Below, piece by piece: positions 45,571-54,632 of a DNA stretch of 64,000 bases. Both the position numbers and the translations under genes were made by a program. Numbering within the stretch: position 1 is the first letter of the stretch; each line of letters opens with the position of its first letter. The notes under the pieces were generated by a model. It saw nothing but the letters and a program-made list of their open reading frames with translations. It had not been told where the DNA came from and did no database searches. The DNA comes from Desulfolutivibrio sulfodismutans DSM 3696 (lineage in GTDB: Bacteria > Desulfobacterota > Desulfovibrionia > Desulfovibrionales > Desulfovibrionaceae). Location: the NCBI RefSeq assembly GCF_013376455.1, contig NZ_CP045504.1, positions 3,989,001-4,053,000 of the forward strand. Reading direction: 5' to 3'.

Positions 45571-46197
45571 ATGAGCGGGAATGGAGGCGGGGTGGACGCA
45601 TACGGGGAGATCCTGGCCGGGGACGCCGCGCGCGGCCTGGCGTCTGTCTGCGCCCGGTGCGCCGGGCTTGGCCCCACCTGCTGCGAGATGTCGCCAGGAC
45701 AGGAGGAGGCCTGCTTTCCGGTCTCCGACCTGGAGCGTCAGCGCATCAGCGACCATGTGGCCCTGACCCGGGGCGGGTTTGTGGAAGAGGCGAATTCCCG
45801 GGCCTTCGTCGCCAATCTGCATCGGCTTTTTCCCCGGGAACGCCGGGTGGTGGACGCCCTTTTCCCGCCAAAGGGGACGCATCTGCGCCTGTCCACCGAC
45901 GCCCATGGCCGGTGCCAGTTTTTGACGGGCACGGGGTGCGCCTTGCCAAACGAGGTACGCCCGTATTATTGTCGCGTTTTCCCGTTCTGGGTCGTATCCG
46001 GGAAATTGGCCGTCTTCGCCCCGGGCGGTTGTCTGGCCTGCCGCGAGGGCCGTTCCGTCGCGGGGATGCTTGCAAGCCTCCAGGTCCGGGCGGAATTCCT
46101 TCTTGATCTACACTGCCGGTTGCGGCTGGCCTGGGGTTTTCCTCCTGAGGAGGGCATGGCCTTCGTCACCCCCGCCCTAGCGAGATTCCATCCGTGA
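45571..46197 (+). CDS. YkgJ-type cysteine-cluster protein
   Basis: A 208-residue protein of the YkgJ family (zinc- or iron-chelating cysteine cluster). Cysteines are grouped as CARC and GPTCCEM at the N-terminus, then HGRCQFLTGTGCALPNEVRP and YYCRVFPFW, and GGCLACREG, as in the family (CxxCxxxCC...CxxLxxxxCxxYxxRPxxCRxFP). The exact metal or partner is not known. The stop overlaps the next start (GTGA), tying it to PBP1A. Confidence 0.86.
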   Translation: MSGNGGGVDAYGEILAGDAARGLASVCARCAGLGPTCCEMSPGQEEACFPVSDLERQRISDHVALTRGGFVEEANSRAFVANLHRLFPRERRVVDALFPPKGTHLRLSTDAHGRCQFLTGTGCALPNEVRPYYCRVFPFWVVSGKLAVFAPGGCLACREGRSVAGMLASLQVRAEFLLDLHCRLRLAWGFPPEEGMAFVTPALARFHP

Positions 46198-48602
46198 GAA
46201 AACTGTTCATCGTGCTGCTTGTCCTGCTTGTCCTTGGCGCCCTGGCTGGCGCCGCAGGCCTGGCCGGTCTGTATTTCTGGGCCTCAGAGGATCTGCCGGG
46301 ATTTCGCAAGATCACCGACTACCGGCCCCCCCTGGTGACCACGGTCTATGCCCGTGACAACCAGGTTTTGGGCTACCTCTATTCGGAAAAGCGGTTCCTG
46401 GTCACCCTGGGCGAGATGCCCGAGTTTTTGCCCAGGGCTTTTCTGGCCTCCGAAGACGCCGCCTTCTACCAGCACGAGGGCGTGGATCTGGGGGCCATCT
46501 TCCGGGCCATGCTGCGCAACCTCCAGGCCGGCGGCATCAAGCAGGGCGGCAGCACCATCACCCAGCAGATCATCAAACGCCTGCTGCTGACCTCCGAAAA
46601 AAGCTACCAGCGCAAGCTTAAGGAGGCCATCCTGGCCTACCGCCTGGAAAAATACCTGACCAAAGACGAGATCCTGACCATCTACCTGAACCAGATCTAT
46701 CTGGGTTCCCGGGCCTACGGCGTCGAGGCCGCAGCCCGCACCTATTTCGGGGTCCACGTCAAGGATCTGACCATCGCCCAGGCCGCGCTTCTGGCCGGTC
46801 TGCCCCAGGCCCCCACCCGCTACAGCCCGTTTCGCGACTTCGAATCGGCCAAGGCCCGGCAGAAATACGTGCTCGGGCGCATGCTGGTGCAGGGCTGGGT
46901 CACCCAGGAGGAGCACGACAAGGCCCTGGCCGAACCCCTGGTCTTTAAAAGCATGCCCGACCCGTCCTGGCAGATCGCCCCCTATTACCTCGAAGAGGTC
47001 CGACGGGAGCTCATCGACCGCTTTGGCGAAGACATGGTCTATTCCGGCGGGCTGCATGTCTACACCGCCGTGGACCTGCGGCACCAGGAATACGCCGCGC
47101 GGGCCCTGCGCGAGGGGCTGACCGCCTCGGAACGGCGGCGCGGATTCAAACCCCAGGTCGAACACCTGGACAAGGCCAAGTACGAGGAGTTTCTGGCGGC
47201 CAGCGACATGCCCGAACGGTCCCTGACCACCGGGGCCTGGGCCAAGGTTTTGGTGACCGAGGTCACCCCGGCCGGGGCCACGGCGCGCTTCGGGGACAAG
47301 ACCGGCTACATCGCCACGGAGAACATGAACTGGGCCAAGGGACGCCTGTCCCCGGGCGACGTGCTGTGGACCACGATCATGGCCGCACCGGGCGAGGCCC
47401 CGGAGCCGAAGCCCGCGCCCGCAGCCAAGGCCGGACAGAAGGCCCAGGCCGCCCCGGCGCCGGTCCAGACCCCGGCCCAGGCGGCGGCCCAGGCCCAGGT
47501 TGCGGCCCCCGCCGGTCCCAAGGCGGCGGGAAAGCCCGTCTGGCGCTTAAATGCCCAGTTCGAACCCCAGATCGAAGGGGCCCTGGTGTCCATGGACCCG
47601 CGCACGGGCGAGGTTCTGGCCTGTGTGGGCGGTTTTTCCTTCGAGCGCAGCCAGTTCAACCGGGCCACCCAGGCCCTGCGCCAGCCCGGGTCGTCGTTTA
47701 AGCCCATCGTCTATTCCGTGGCCATGGACAACGGCCTGACTCCGGCCACGGTGGTCATGGATTCGCCTTTTTATTACCGCGACCCGTGGAGCGGCAAGGT
47801 CTGGAGCCCGGGCAACTACGGCGGCGACTTCATGGGGCCCATGAGCATCCGCTCCGCCCTGGCCAAGTCCCGAAACCTGGTGACCATCCGGGTGGCCCAG
47901 CAGATCGGCATGAAAAAGGTCGTGGAACGCGCCCAGGCCATGGGGCTGCGCGGCGATTTCGTGCCGTATCTGCCCGTGAGCCTGGGGGCCGTGGCCGTCA
48001 ACCTTCTGGACATGTGCCAGGCCTATTCGGCCTTCGCCCGGGACGGCTCCACCGTGAAGCCCCGGTTCATCCTGGCGGTCAAAAGCGCCTGGGACGAGGA
48101 TATCTACCAGTCCAAACCCGAGGCCACGGTGGTCATGACCCCCCAGACGGCCTATATCATGGCCAGCATGCTCAAAGAGGTGGTCCGGGCCGGGACGGCC
48201 ACGGCGGCCAAGGTGTTTTCCCGCCCCATGGCCGGAAAAACCGGCACCACCAACGACTTCCAGGATGCCTGGTTCATGGGCTTCACCCCCTATCTGCTGT
48301 CCGGCGTATACATCGGCTACGACCAGCCCCGCTCCATGGGCAACGGCGAAACCGGCGGCAAGGGCGCGCTGCCCATCTGGATCAGCTACCGCCAGGGCGT
48401 GGAGAACGACTATCCCGTGCAGGATTTCGAGCGTCCGCCGGGGATCGTTATGGCCGATGTGGACGGGATCGCCATGCCGTTTAAGGAGGGCACCGAACGC
48501 GGCTCCTTCGCCATTGTGGACGAGGAGACTGAGCGGGTGCTTTTTGCCGATCCCAACGCGCCCCTGGCCAGAGGCGAGGATCTGCTCAAGCAGATGTTTT
48601 GA
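46194..48602 (+). CDS. mrcA: Penicillin-binding protein 1A (class A, bifunctional)
   Basis: An 802-residue inner-membrane peptidoglycan synthase: membrane anchor (about 3-27), transglycosylase domain with SEDAAFYQHEGVDLGAIF and GGSTITQQIIKRLLLTSEKS, an OB-like insert (TARFGDKTGYIATENMNWAK), an unusual Ala/Pro/Gln linker (about 400-445), then transpeptidase with Ser500-x-x-Lys503 (QPGSSFKPIVY), the second motif SRN (AKSRNLVTIRV) and KTGTTND from Lys682. GTG start, overlapping the YkgJ gene stop. The linker is longer than in well-studied PBP1A proteins. Confidence 0.95.
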   Translation: MRKLFIVLLVLLVLGALAGAAGLAGLYFWASEDLPGFRKITDYRPPLVTTVYARDNQVLGYLYSEKRFLVTLGEMPEFLPRAFLASEDAAFYQHEGVDLGAIFRAMLRNLQAGGIKQGGSTITQQIIKRLLLTSEKSYQRKLKEAILAYRLEKYLTKDEILTIYLNQIYLGSRAYGVEAAARTYFGVHVKDLTIAQAALLAGLPQAPTRYSPFRDFESAKARQKYVLGRMLVQGWVTQEEHDKALAEPLVFKSMPDPSWQIAPYYLEEVRRELIDRFGEDMVYSGGLHVYTAVDLRHQEYAARALREGLTASERRRGFKPQVEHLDKAKYEEFLAASDMPERSLTTGAWAKVLVTEVTPAGATARFGDKTGYIATENMNWAKGRLSPGDVLWTTIMAAPGEAPEPKPAPAAKAGQKAQAAPAPVQTPAQAAAQAQVAAPAGPKAAGKPVWRLNAQFEPQIEGALVSMDPRTGEVLACVGGFSFERSQFNRATQALRQPGSSFKPIVYSVAMDNGLTPATVVMDSPFYYRDPWSGKVWSPGNYGGDFMGPMSIRSALAKSRNLVTIRVAQQIGMKKVVERAQAMGLRGDFVPYLPVSLGAVAVNLLDMCQAYSAFARDGSTVKPRFILAVKSAWDEDIYQSKPEATVVMTPQTAYIMASMLKEVVRAGTATAAKVFSRPMAGKTGTTNDFQDAWFMGFTPYLLSGVYIGYDQPRSMGNGETGGKGALPIWISYRQGVENDYPVQDFERPPGIVMADVDGIAMPFKEGTERGSFAIVDEETERVLFADPNAPLARGEDLLKQMF

Positions 48603-48614
48603 CGCGATCCTTCC

Positions 48615-49472
48615 ATGGCGCAGCCCCTCTCCGGCGAATCCGCCCCGACACCCGACACCGGCAGCCTGGCCGGGGCGTTCCGATGCGTGGACCGGGTTTC
48701 CGATCCGGGACGGTTCGTGGCCTGCCTGGAGCGGTTGTCGTCCATCCCCTTTTTTCGCGACTATAAATCCGAGAGCCGGGCGGCCCTTGGCCTGCGCCCG
48801 GGCGACCGCGTTTTGGAGGTGGGCTGCGGCCTGGGGCTCGATCTGGCGGCCCTTGGCGCGGATGTGGGCCCCCGGGGGCTGGCCGTCGGCCTGGACATGA
48901 GCCGGATCATGCTGGAGCGGACGAGACAGGCCGCTCCGCCCCGGGCCTGCCTGGCGTTTGCGGCGGGGGACGCCCTGGCCCTGCCCTTTGCCGACGCCGT
49001 GTTCCATGCCTGCCGGGTGGACCGCACCCTGCAACATGTCGCCGATCCATTCCAGGCCCTGGCCGAGATGGCCCGGGTGACCCGGCCCGGGGGGCGGGTG
49101 GTGGCTGTGGAGCCGGACTGGGGGAGCTATCTTCTGGATTCGGCGGACCCGGAGGCGGCCGGAATCGTGGCCCGGACCTGGCGCGAGGGATTTCCAAGCG
49201 GACGGGTGGGGCGGTCCCTGGCCCGGGGCATGGCCGGGTGCGGCCTTTCGGATATTGCCGTCACGCCGCGCACCTTCGTGCTCCGCGATTTCGCCGCAGC
49301 CGACGCCATCTACGACATCGAGAGGACCGTGGCCGGGGCCGTGGCGGCGGGAGGCCTGACGCAGGAGAGGGGGGCGGCCTTTCTTTGCGGACTTGTGCAG
49401 GCCGACGGCCTGGGATATTTTTTTTCCAGTTTGACGTTTTTTCAGGTCATGGGCCGTCTTCGTGGGGCCTGA
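48615..49472 (+). CDS. Class I SAM-dependent methyltransferase
   Basis: A 285-residue methyltransferase of the UbiE/Methyltransf_11 type. Motif I VLEVGCGLGLDLAALGADVG, post-I acidic GLDMSRIMLER, motif II FADAVFHACRVDRTLQHV, motif III ARVTRPGGRVVAVEPDWG. The protein resembles enzymes that methylate quinones, tetrahydropyridines or small ligands; the substrate is not evident. It starts 12 bp after the mrcA stop, so it may be in the same operon. Confidence 0.87.
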   Translation: MAQPLSGESAPTPDTGSLAGAFRCVDRVSDPGRFVACLERLSSIPFFRDYKSESRAALGLRPGDRVLEVGCGLGLDLAALGADVGPRGLAVGLDMSRIMLERTRQAAPPRACLAFAAGDALALPFADAVFHACRVDRTLQHVADPFQALAEMARVTRPGGRVVAVEPDWGSYLLDSADPEAAGIVARTWREGFPSGRVGRSLARGMAGCGLSDIAVTPRTFVLRDFAAADAIYDIERTVAGAVAAGGLTQERGAAFLCGLVQADGLGYFFSSLTFFQVMGRLRGA

Positions 49473-49555
49473 CATGGTGGTAGCAGACTCGGTTTTCGGG
49501 GCAACCCCAGCCAAGCCGGACCACATCTGCCTCGGGTCCGCGAAAGGATGATCCC

Positions 49556-50098
49556 GTGACGACGCAAGAACATGAGAGCAGTGAACCGGACGACGGGGAC
49601 GATCTGGATCTGGCGGACATCGTCCGGGAGATTCCGGCCTTTCACGGCCTGGACGAGCAGGACATCACGAGGCTTTTGGACGCCTCGGAGATATTGCAGG
49701 TGGCCTCCGGGGAAACCATCATCCGGGAGAACCAGAGCGACCGGCATTTGTATTTTCTCATCGACGGACAGGTGGGCATCCACAAAGAGAACGTCAAACT
49801 GTGCGAGTTGCGGCGGCTGGGCGATTTTTTCGGTGAGATCAGCGTCATTGACAGCAAATGCCGCAGCGCCACGGTGACGGCCAAGCGGGACTGTCTGCTT
49901 TTGCGTCTGGACATGGACGCCGTGGACATGAACGACATGCAGGGGCAAAGCCATGTGCTGGCCGTGATCTATCGGGCCTTTTCCGAGGTGTTGGCGGATC
50001 GGTTGCGGCGTATGAACGACGAGCTTTTGTATCTGCGGCGGGAAGTCATCCGGCTTCACGGCCGCCTGCGGTATGACAAAGAGGGAGGACGAGCATGA
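49556..50098 (+). CDS. Cyclic-nucleotide-binding-domain protein without HTH (GTG start)
   Basis: A 180-residue protein with one cNMP-binding beta-roll (about 30-145; ASGETIIRENQSDRHLYFLI, GDFFGEISVIDSKCRSATV where the phosphate-binding cassette lies) and a coiled C-helix, but no helix-turn-helix after it, so it is not a CRP-type transcription factor. It may regulate a partner protein. GTG start with AAAGGATG upstream. Overlaps the next gene by ATGA. Confidence 0.8.
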   Translation: MTTQEHESSEPDDGDDLDLADIVREIPAFHGLDEQDITRLLDASEILQVASGETIIRENQSDRHLYFLIDGQVGIHKENVKLCELRRLGDFFGEISVIDSKCRSATVTAKRDCLLLRLDMDAVDMNDMQGQSHVLAVIYRAFSEVLADRLRRMNDELLYLRREVIRLHGRLRYDKEGGRA

Positions 50099-50469
50099 CC
50101 AAGGCAGTGATCCCGGCCCAGGCCCTGGAGTTGGCCAGGAAGGCGGCGGCGCGGGTGCGGGAGCTTGAGGCCAAGGCGGATGAGGCCTTGCATGGACGGG
50201 GGGATACGGCCGGGCACCGGGGGCTGATGATCGAGAAATGCGAAACCCTGGCCGACCTTCCCGAGGCGGTGGAACAGTTGGCGAGCGAGGCGGACACCCC
50301 GGCGGCCGAAGAGTTTTTGAGCGGGCTGGCGGATTTCGCCAGGCGCGCGGGCCAGGCCATGGATCTGGGGAGCATCTTCTATATGACGGCGCTTTTGTAT
50401 CCCGAGGACTACGTCGCGGGCGAGAAGAACGATCTGGAGCGCTTCCTGGACGGGTTTGACGCTGTCTAG
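50095..50469 (+). CDS. Small hypothetical protein coupled to the cNMP protein
   Basis: A 124-residue, mainly helical protein (KAVIPAQALELARKAAARVR, ELEAKADEALHGRGDTAG, EDYVAGEKNDLERFLDGFDAV). No known family recognized. Expected to work with the cyclic-nucleotide-binding protein because the two are co-translated, and the next small gene follows within 25 bp. Confidence 0.6.
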   Translation: MTKAVIPAQALELARKAAARVRELEAKADEALHGRGDTAGHRGLMIEKCETLADLPEAVEQLASEADTPAAEEFLSGLADFARRAGQAMDLGSIFYMTALLYPEDYVAGEKNDLERFLDGFDAV

Positions 50470-50492
50470 CGGCAGTTGCGAGGGAGATATCC

Positions 50493-50789
50493 ATGTTCAT
50501 CATCATCGTGGATTACGTCCAGCCGTTGTCCGAGGTGGACCGGTGGCTTGAGGCGCATCGGGAATTTTTGCGGGAGCAGTATGCGGCCGGTATTTTTTTG
50601 GCGTCCGGCCCGCGTACGCCCCGCACGGGGGGCGTCATCCTGGCGCATGGCTGCGACCGGGCCGCCCTGGAAACGCTTCTTGAGGCCGACCCCTTCAAGC
50701 GTGAGGGGGTGGCGACGTATAGCATCCTGGAATTTTCTCCGGTGATGTGCGACCCCGTCCTGACGCCTTTTTTCACGCCTTCTTCCTGA
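50493..50789 (+). CDS. YciI-like protein
   Basis: A 98-residue ferredoxin-like-fold protein of the YCII family: MFIIIVDYVQPLSEVDRWLE, HREFLREQYAAGIFLASGPR (with the conserved His and G.P/R signature), TGGVILAHGCDRAALETLLE, DPFKREGVATYSILEF. Enzymatic or transport role unclear in this family. Third gene of the small cluster starting at 49556. The region after it is a hairpin-rich spacer. Confidence 0.85.
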   Translation: MFIIIVDYVQPLSEVDRWLEAHREFLREQYAAGIFLASGPRTPRTGGVILAHGCDRAALETLLEADPFKREGVATYSILEFSPVMCDPVLTPFFTPSS

Positions 50790-51098
50790 CGTTTTTCCCG
50801 CATCCCTGTTTCTCCCCCCCACACCCCGTCTTTCCGGCGGGCGGGCCTGACGGCGCAACGCGCCGCCAGACCGCCGCCGGGACGAAGGGGGTCCGGGGCG
50901 GCAGCCCCGGTTTTCCCAAGTGCCCAACCAAGTGGTATTACATAAAAATACGTTCGTATTTTTTTGTGGCGGCGGGCGGGGTCCGGGGCGGCAGCCCCGG
51001 TATTTCCCCACGTTCGCAACAACTGAATATTACTTAAAAAATACTATCGTATTTTTTTGTAGGTGCGGGCGGGGCCCGGGGCGGCAGCCCCGGTTCCG
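50790..51098. repeat. Repeat-rich spacer: three GC hairpins and two terminators
   Basis: A CCGGGGC-GGCA-GCCCCGG hairpin core recurs three times (50893-50910, 50983-51000, 51076-51093). Between copies lie two T-tailed hairpins, AAAATACG-TT-CGTATTTTTTT (50945-50965) and AAAATACTATCGTATTTTTTT (51038-51058). The unit length is about 90-95 bp. The T-tailed hairpins should terminate the YciI transcript and possibly rnhB from the other side. Confidence 0.8.
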
Positions 51099-51755
51099 TT
51101 ACAGCAGGCTTCCCTGGTCGGGCGGTCGGACGCGGGCGAAGGTCAGGCGATGGAGCGGGCATGGCCCCAGGCGGGCCAGGGCGGCCAAATGGACCGCCGT
51201 GCCGTAGCCTTTGTGCTGCGCCAGCCCATAGCCGGGGAACCGGGCGTCGAGCTTGGTCATGAGGCGGTCACGGATGGTCTTGGCCAGGATGGAGGCGGCG
51301 GAGATGGCCGGGATCAGGAGATCGCCGCCGACGATGGCCTGCTGGGCGGGCGGCGTGGTGAAGCGGGCCAGATTGCTTGCGGGGATGGTCTGGTTGCCGT
51401 CGATCAGGGCCAGGGGCGGGATGGGGTTCAGCCTGCCAAGGGCCTTGGCCATGGCCAGAAGCGACGCCGCCAGGATGTTGATGCGGTCGATCTCGGCGGG
51501 CCAGACAACGCCAAGAGCCCAGGTTGCGGCCTGGGCCTTGATGGCCGCCGCGAGGATGTCGCGACGGCCCGGCGAGAGTTTCTTGGAGTCCGTGAGCCCC
51601 GGCAGATCGAACGTGGCGGGCAGCACGACGGCTGCGGCCACCACGGGACCGGCCAGACAGCCGCGTCCGGCCTCGTCGATTCCGGCGTGGGGGCCAAAGT
51701 CCGTCTCCGCGCCACGGCATGCGGCGGGGCGACGCTTCGATGACGGCCCGGGCAC
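51099..51755 (-). CDS. rnhB: Ribonuclease HII
   Basis: A 218-residue RNase H2-type enzyme that removes RNA primers and misincorporated ribonucleotides. Catalytic motifs: [20 protein letters not shown] (Asp, Glu), the DSKKLS region ([15 protein letters not shown]), LIDGN (third Asp) and [15 protein letters not shown] (final acidic/His site). Last gene of the SRP/ribosome block; 21 bp after the rplS stop. Its terminators are in the repeat spacer. Confidence 0.95.
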   Translation of the reverse strand: MPGPSSKRRPAACRGAETDFGPHAGIDEAGRGCLAGPVVAAAVVLPATFDLPGLTDSKKLSPGRRDILAAAIKAQAATWALGVVWPAEIDRINILAASLLAMAKALGRLNPIPPLALIDGNQTIPASNLARFTTPPAQQAIVGGDLLIPAISAASILAKTIRDRLMTKLDARFPGYGLAQHKGYGTAVHLAALARLGPCPLHRLTFARVRPPDQGSLL

Positions 51756-51776
51756 GGGAATCCGACGCCGACCGGC

Positions 51777-52124
51777 CTACCAGTCGGTCCTGGTCTTGAT
51801 GCGGGCGGCCTTGCCCTTGAGGCGGCGCAGGTAGTAGATGCGGCCGCGGCGGACCTTGCCCTGGGAGATCACTTCCACCCGTTCGATGAACGGCGAGTGC
51901 ATGGGGAAGACGCGCTCCACGCCAACGCCGTCGGACACCTTGCGCACGGTGAAGGTGGCGTTGGTGGTGCCTCTGCGAACGCGCAGGACAGGGCCCTGGA
52001 AGACCTGGATGCGCTCTTTTTCACCCTCGATGATCCGCAAAAACACCTTCACGGTGTCCCCGGCGCGGAAGGAGGGCATGTCCAGGCGCATCTGTTCCAT
52101 CTCGATTTTCTGAATCGCATTCAT
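51777..52124 (-). CDS. rplS: 50S ribosomal protein L19
   Basis: A 115-residue ribosomal protein at the 30S-50S interface. [41 protein letters not shown], the [20 protein letters not shown] core and the terminal [13 protein letters not shown] match the family. A perfect AAGGAG site precedes the ATG. Follows trmD with 178 bp between, in an operon with trmD, rimM, khpA, rpsP and ffh. Confidence 0.97.
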   Translation of the reverse strand: MNAIQKIEMEQMRLDMPSFRAGDTVKVFLRIIEGEKERIQVFQGPVLRVRRGTTNATFTVRKVSDGVGVERVFPMHSPFIERVEVISQGKVRRGRIYYLRRLKGKAARIKTRTDW

Positions 52125-52302
52125 GATTTTGGCTCCTTGGGCGTGCCGACGGGAGTGATGCCCGCGCGGCCCGTATCTCTCACCCGGCGTCGCGATGCGC
52201 CCGGATATCGTCTGATGTTCGCCAGTCGCCGGGCGGCGCCGACGGGCACTGGCCTAAAACGTCTCACCCCGGCTTGGGGCCCGCCTTGCGGCAGGATTCG
52301 CC

Positions 52303-53589
52303 TCAGTACACATCGCCAAGCAGCCGGTCCACCAGGATGGCTGCGGCGGATCGCACGGACAGGTGGTTGTAGGCGTCCAGGGGCCGTATCGGCGGTAAAA
52401 ATCCGTCGGCCAGACAGGTCGCCTCCGGGGCAAGCCCCGACCCGGTCCCGAAAACCAGCAGCACCGGCCTTTCACACAGTATTTCCCGCAACCGGCCAAA
52501 CCCCGTGAACCCGGCGTCGCCCTCGGCCTTGGCCGAGGTGGCCGCCACAAAGGGCCGCATGCCCCGCTGGCTGGCGATTTCGTCCTCCACCTCGTGCAGG
52601 TCGCAGCGCACGCGCACCAGGGACAAGGCATCGGCCCGGTCGGGATTGGCCGCCAATCCCGGGCCACTCGTCCAGTGGGACACAAGCTTTTCGGCCAGGG
52701 CCCGCTGGTCGGACAGGGGCGTGACCACAAAATATCCGCCCAGACCATAACTGCGGGAAACGCGCGCTATATCGTGTACGTCGAGGTTTGTCAAAGAGGT
52801 CGTGCCGGTTTTTCCCTGCCGATTGAGCACCGGGCCGTGGAGCAGGGCCGTGTAGAGGTTGCGTCCCAGGCCCGGACCTTTTTTCCCGCGCAGGTAGTCC
52901 ACGTCCCGGGCGGTCAGTCCGGCCTCGGGCAAAAGCCCGGGCCGAACGGCCAGGGTGGCCTCAAGGCTTTGTTCCCGCCGCCAGGCCGCAATGCGGGCGT
53001 GATCCCCGGACAGCAGGATGGGTGGCACGGCAAGCCCGTCGAAGACCTCGGGCCGGGTATAGTGGGGATATTCCAGAAGTCCGGAGGAAAAACTCTCCTC
53101 CTCGGCCGATTCGTCCTTGCCCATAAACCCCGGCAGGAGCCGGGCCACGGCCTCGATGACGCACAGGGCCGCGGTCTCGCCGCCGTTGATGACGAAGTCG
53201 CCCACGGAGACCGGCTCCAGGGGGAACAGTTGCGCCAGCCGGGCGTCGATGCCCTCGTAGCGGCCGCAGACAAGCGTCAGATCCGGGGCGTCCGCCAGCC
53301 GCCTGGCGGCCTTCTGGTCGAAGGGCCGTCCCCCGGGGGTCAAGAGGACCATGGGGCCGGGGGCGCTGATGGAGGCCAGGGCCTGCACCAGCGGCCCGGG
53401 CATCATGACCATGCCCGGCCCGCCGCCGTAGGGCCGGTCGTCCACGGTGTGGTGACGGTCCACGGCGAAGTCCCGGGGATTGACGAAGTCAAAGGCCACA
53501 AGCCCCGCCTCCATGGCCTTGCCCATCAGGCCGCAGGCCAGGGCCTCGCGGAAAAACTCCGGAAAAAGGGTCACGATGTGGAATGTCAC
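52303..53589 (-). CDS. trmD: tRNA (guanine37-N1)-methyltransferase fused to a second RNA methyltransferase domain
   Basis: A 428-residue protein. Residues 1-245 are TrmD, the SPOUT enzyme that makes m1G37 in tRNAs: VDDRPYGGGPGMVMMPGPLV, VCGRYEGIDARL (trefoil knot), VINGGETAALCVIEAV, and LLEYPHYTRPEVFDG. Residues 250-428 form another SPOUT-like methyltransferase domain of the PF09936 type (LNRQGKTGTTSLTNLDVHDI, ARVSRSYGLGGYFVVTPLSD, GTGSGLAPEATCLADGFLPP). The GTG start overlaps the rimM stop (GTGA). A single reading frame connects both parts. Confidence 0.9.
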   Translation of the reverse strand: MTFHIVTLFPEFFREALACGLMGKAMEAGLVAFDFVNPRDFAVDRHHTVDDRPYGGGPGMVMMPGPLVQALASISAPGPMVLLTPGGRPFDQKAARRLADAPDLTLVCGRYEGIDARLAQLFPLEPVSVGDFVINGGETAALCVIEAVARLLPGFMGKDESAEEESFSSGLLEYPHYTRPEVFDGLAVPPILLSGDHARIAAWRREQSLEATLAVRPGLLPEAGLTARDVDYLRGKKGPGLGRNLYTALLHGPVLNRQGKTGTTSLTNLDVHDIARVSRSYGLGGYFVVTPLSDQRALAEKLVSHWTSGPGLAANPDRADALSLVRVRCDLHEVEDEIASQRGMRPFVAATSAKAEGDAGFTGFGRLREILCERPVLLVFGTGSGLAPEATCLADGFLPPIRPLDAYNHLSVRSAAAILVDRLLGDVY

Positions 53590-54209
53590 AGATCCCCTTT
53601 GTCCTCGGGTTCGGGGGCTCCGGGAGCTCCGGGAGCTCTGGGGGCTCCCGGGGCGGGCGTTTCGAGGTAGATGTCCGCCAGGCCGGGGGGCGGGGTGGCG
53701 ATGACCACGCCGGCCGTCAGGTCGATGTCGGCAATGGTGTGGGGGTTGGCGGGCAGCAGGATCTCCCGTCCGGAGGCGTGGCGGATGGCCCACATCTCCT
53801 GGCCGGGCAGATCCAGGATGTCGCTGATGACGCCCAGGTCCGGGTGCGGGGTGTCCGGGGCCAGCACCCGGCAGCCGATGAGCTGGTGGCGGTAGACCTC
53901 GTCCTCGGCCAGGGCGGGCAGTTCCCGGGCGGGCACGGACAAAAGGCAGCCGCGCAGGGCCTCGGCGGCGTCCCGGTCGGGGACGTCCGTAAAGGCTACC
54001 AGGAGCCGGTCGGCATGGACGCGCAGGGCGGCGACGGTGCGGCGTGTGGGTTTGCCGGGTCGCCCCTCGGGCGGCGACAGGCGCAGGCTGCGGCCTTTGC
54101 GGAAAACGGAAGGGGAGTCGGCGAACGATCTGACGACGAGCTCCCCCCTGATGCCGTGGGGCCGCAGGATTTCACCCACGACCACGTATGTGTCCGGTTT
54201 CGTGTTCAT
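53586..54209 (-). CDS. rimM: Ribosome maturation factor RimM
   Basis: A 207-residue 16S-processing factor that acts on the 30S head. The N-terminal RimM domain (VVVGEILRPHGIRGELVVRS) is followed by a PRC-barrel (about 100-170; LIGCRVLAPDTPHPDLGVIS, EMWAIRHASGREILLPANPH). The C-terminal tail after 175 is Ala/Pro/Gly-rich. ATG at 54209 chosen; upstream in-frame extension is unlikely. Ends in a GTGA overlap with trmD. Confidence 0.93.
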   Translation of the reverse strand: MNTKPDTYVVVGEILRPHGIRGELVVRSFADSPSVFRKGRSLRLSPPEGRPGKPTRRTVAALRVHADRLLVAFTDVPDRDAAEALRGCLLSVPARELPALAEDEVYRHQLIGCRVLAPDTPHPDLGVISDILDLPGQEMWAIRHASGREILLPANPHTIADIDLTAGVVIATPPPGLADIYLETPAPGAPRAPGAPGAPEPEDKGDL

Positions 54210-54246
54210 GGCTGCGGCCGGGCCGTCTGGGCCGCCCACGTCCTGT

Positions 54247-54480
54247 CTATTCGAGGATTTCCAGGACGGAGCGTTTTTTGGCCTTGGTGGAGGCCGCGCC
54301 GAGGATGGTGCGCATGGCCCGGGCCGTGCGGCCTTGTTTCCCGATGACCTTGCCTAAATCCTCTTTGGCCACCTTGAGTTCGATGACCGAGGTCTGTTCG
54401 CCCTCGACCTCGGCGACCTGCACCTGGTCGGGGTTGTCGACCAGCGATTTGGCCACGTATTCGATCAAGTCCTTGAGCAT
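54247..54480 (-). CDS. khpA: KH-domain RNA-binding protein
   Basis: A 77-residue KhpA-type protein, one KH domain: [20 protein letters not shown] carries the GxxG loop. It binds structured RNA and in other bacteria partners with KhpB in cell-division control and ribosome assembly. Between rpsP and rimM, the common position. GGGAGG site before the ATG. Confidence 0.94.
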   Translation of the reverse strand: MLKDLIEYVAKSLVDNPDQVQVAEVEGEQTSVIELKVAKEDLGKVIGKQGRTARAMRTILGAASTKAKKRSVLEILE

Positions 54481-54632
54481 AGACACCTCCCGCGTAGACT
54501 GACCACATGGCGAGGCGTGGAACCGGCCGATCCATCCGGACATGCCCGGACGGCTCAGGCCGTCTCCCCGTTCCTGCCTCGCGGGTTCCTGCAACTCCCT
54601 GTAAAAAAGCGGCGCCAGCCACCGCGAAAAGA

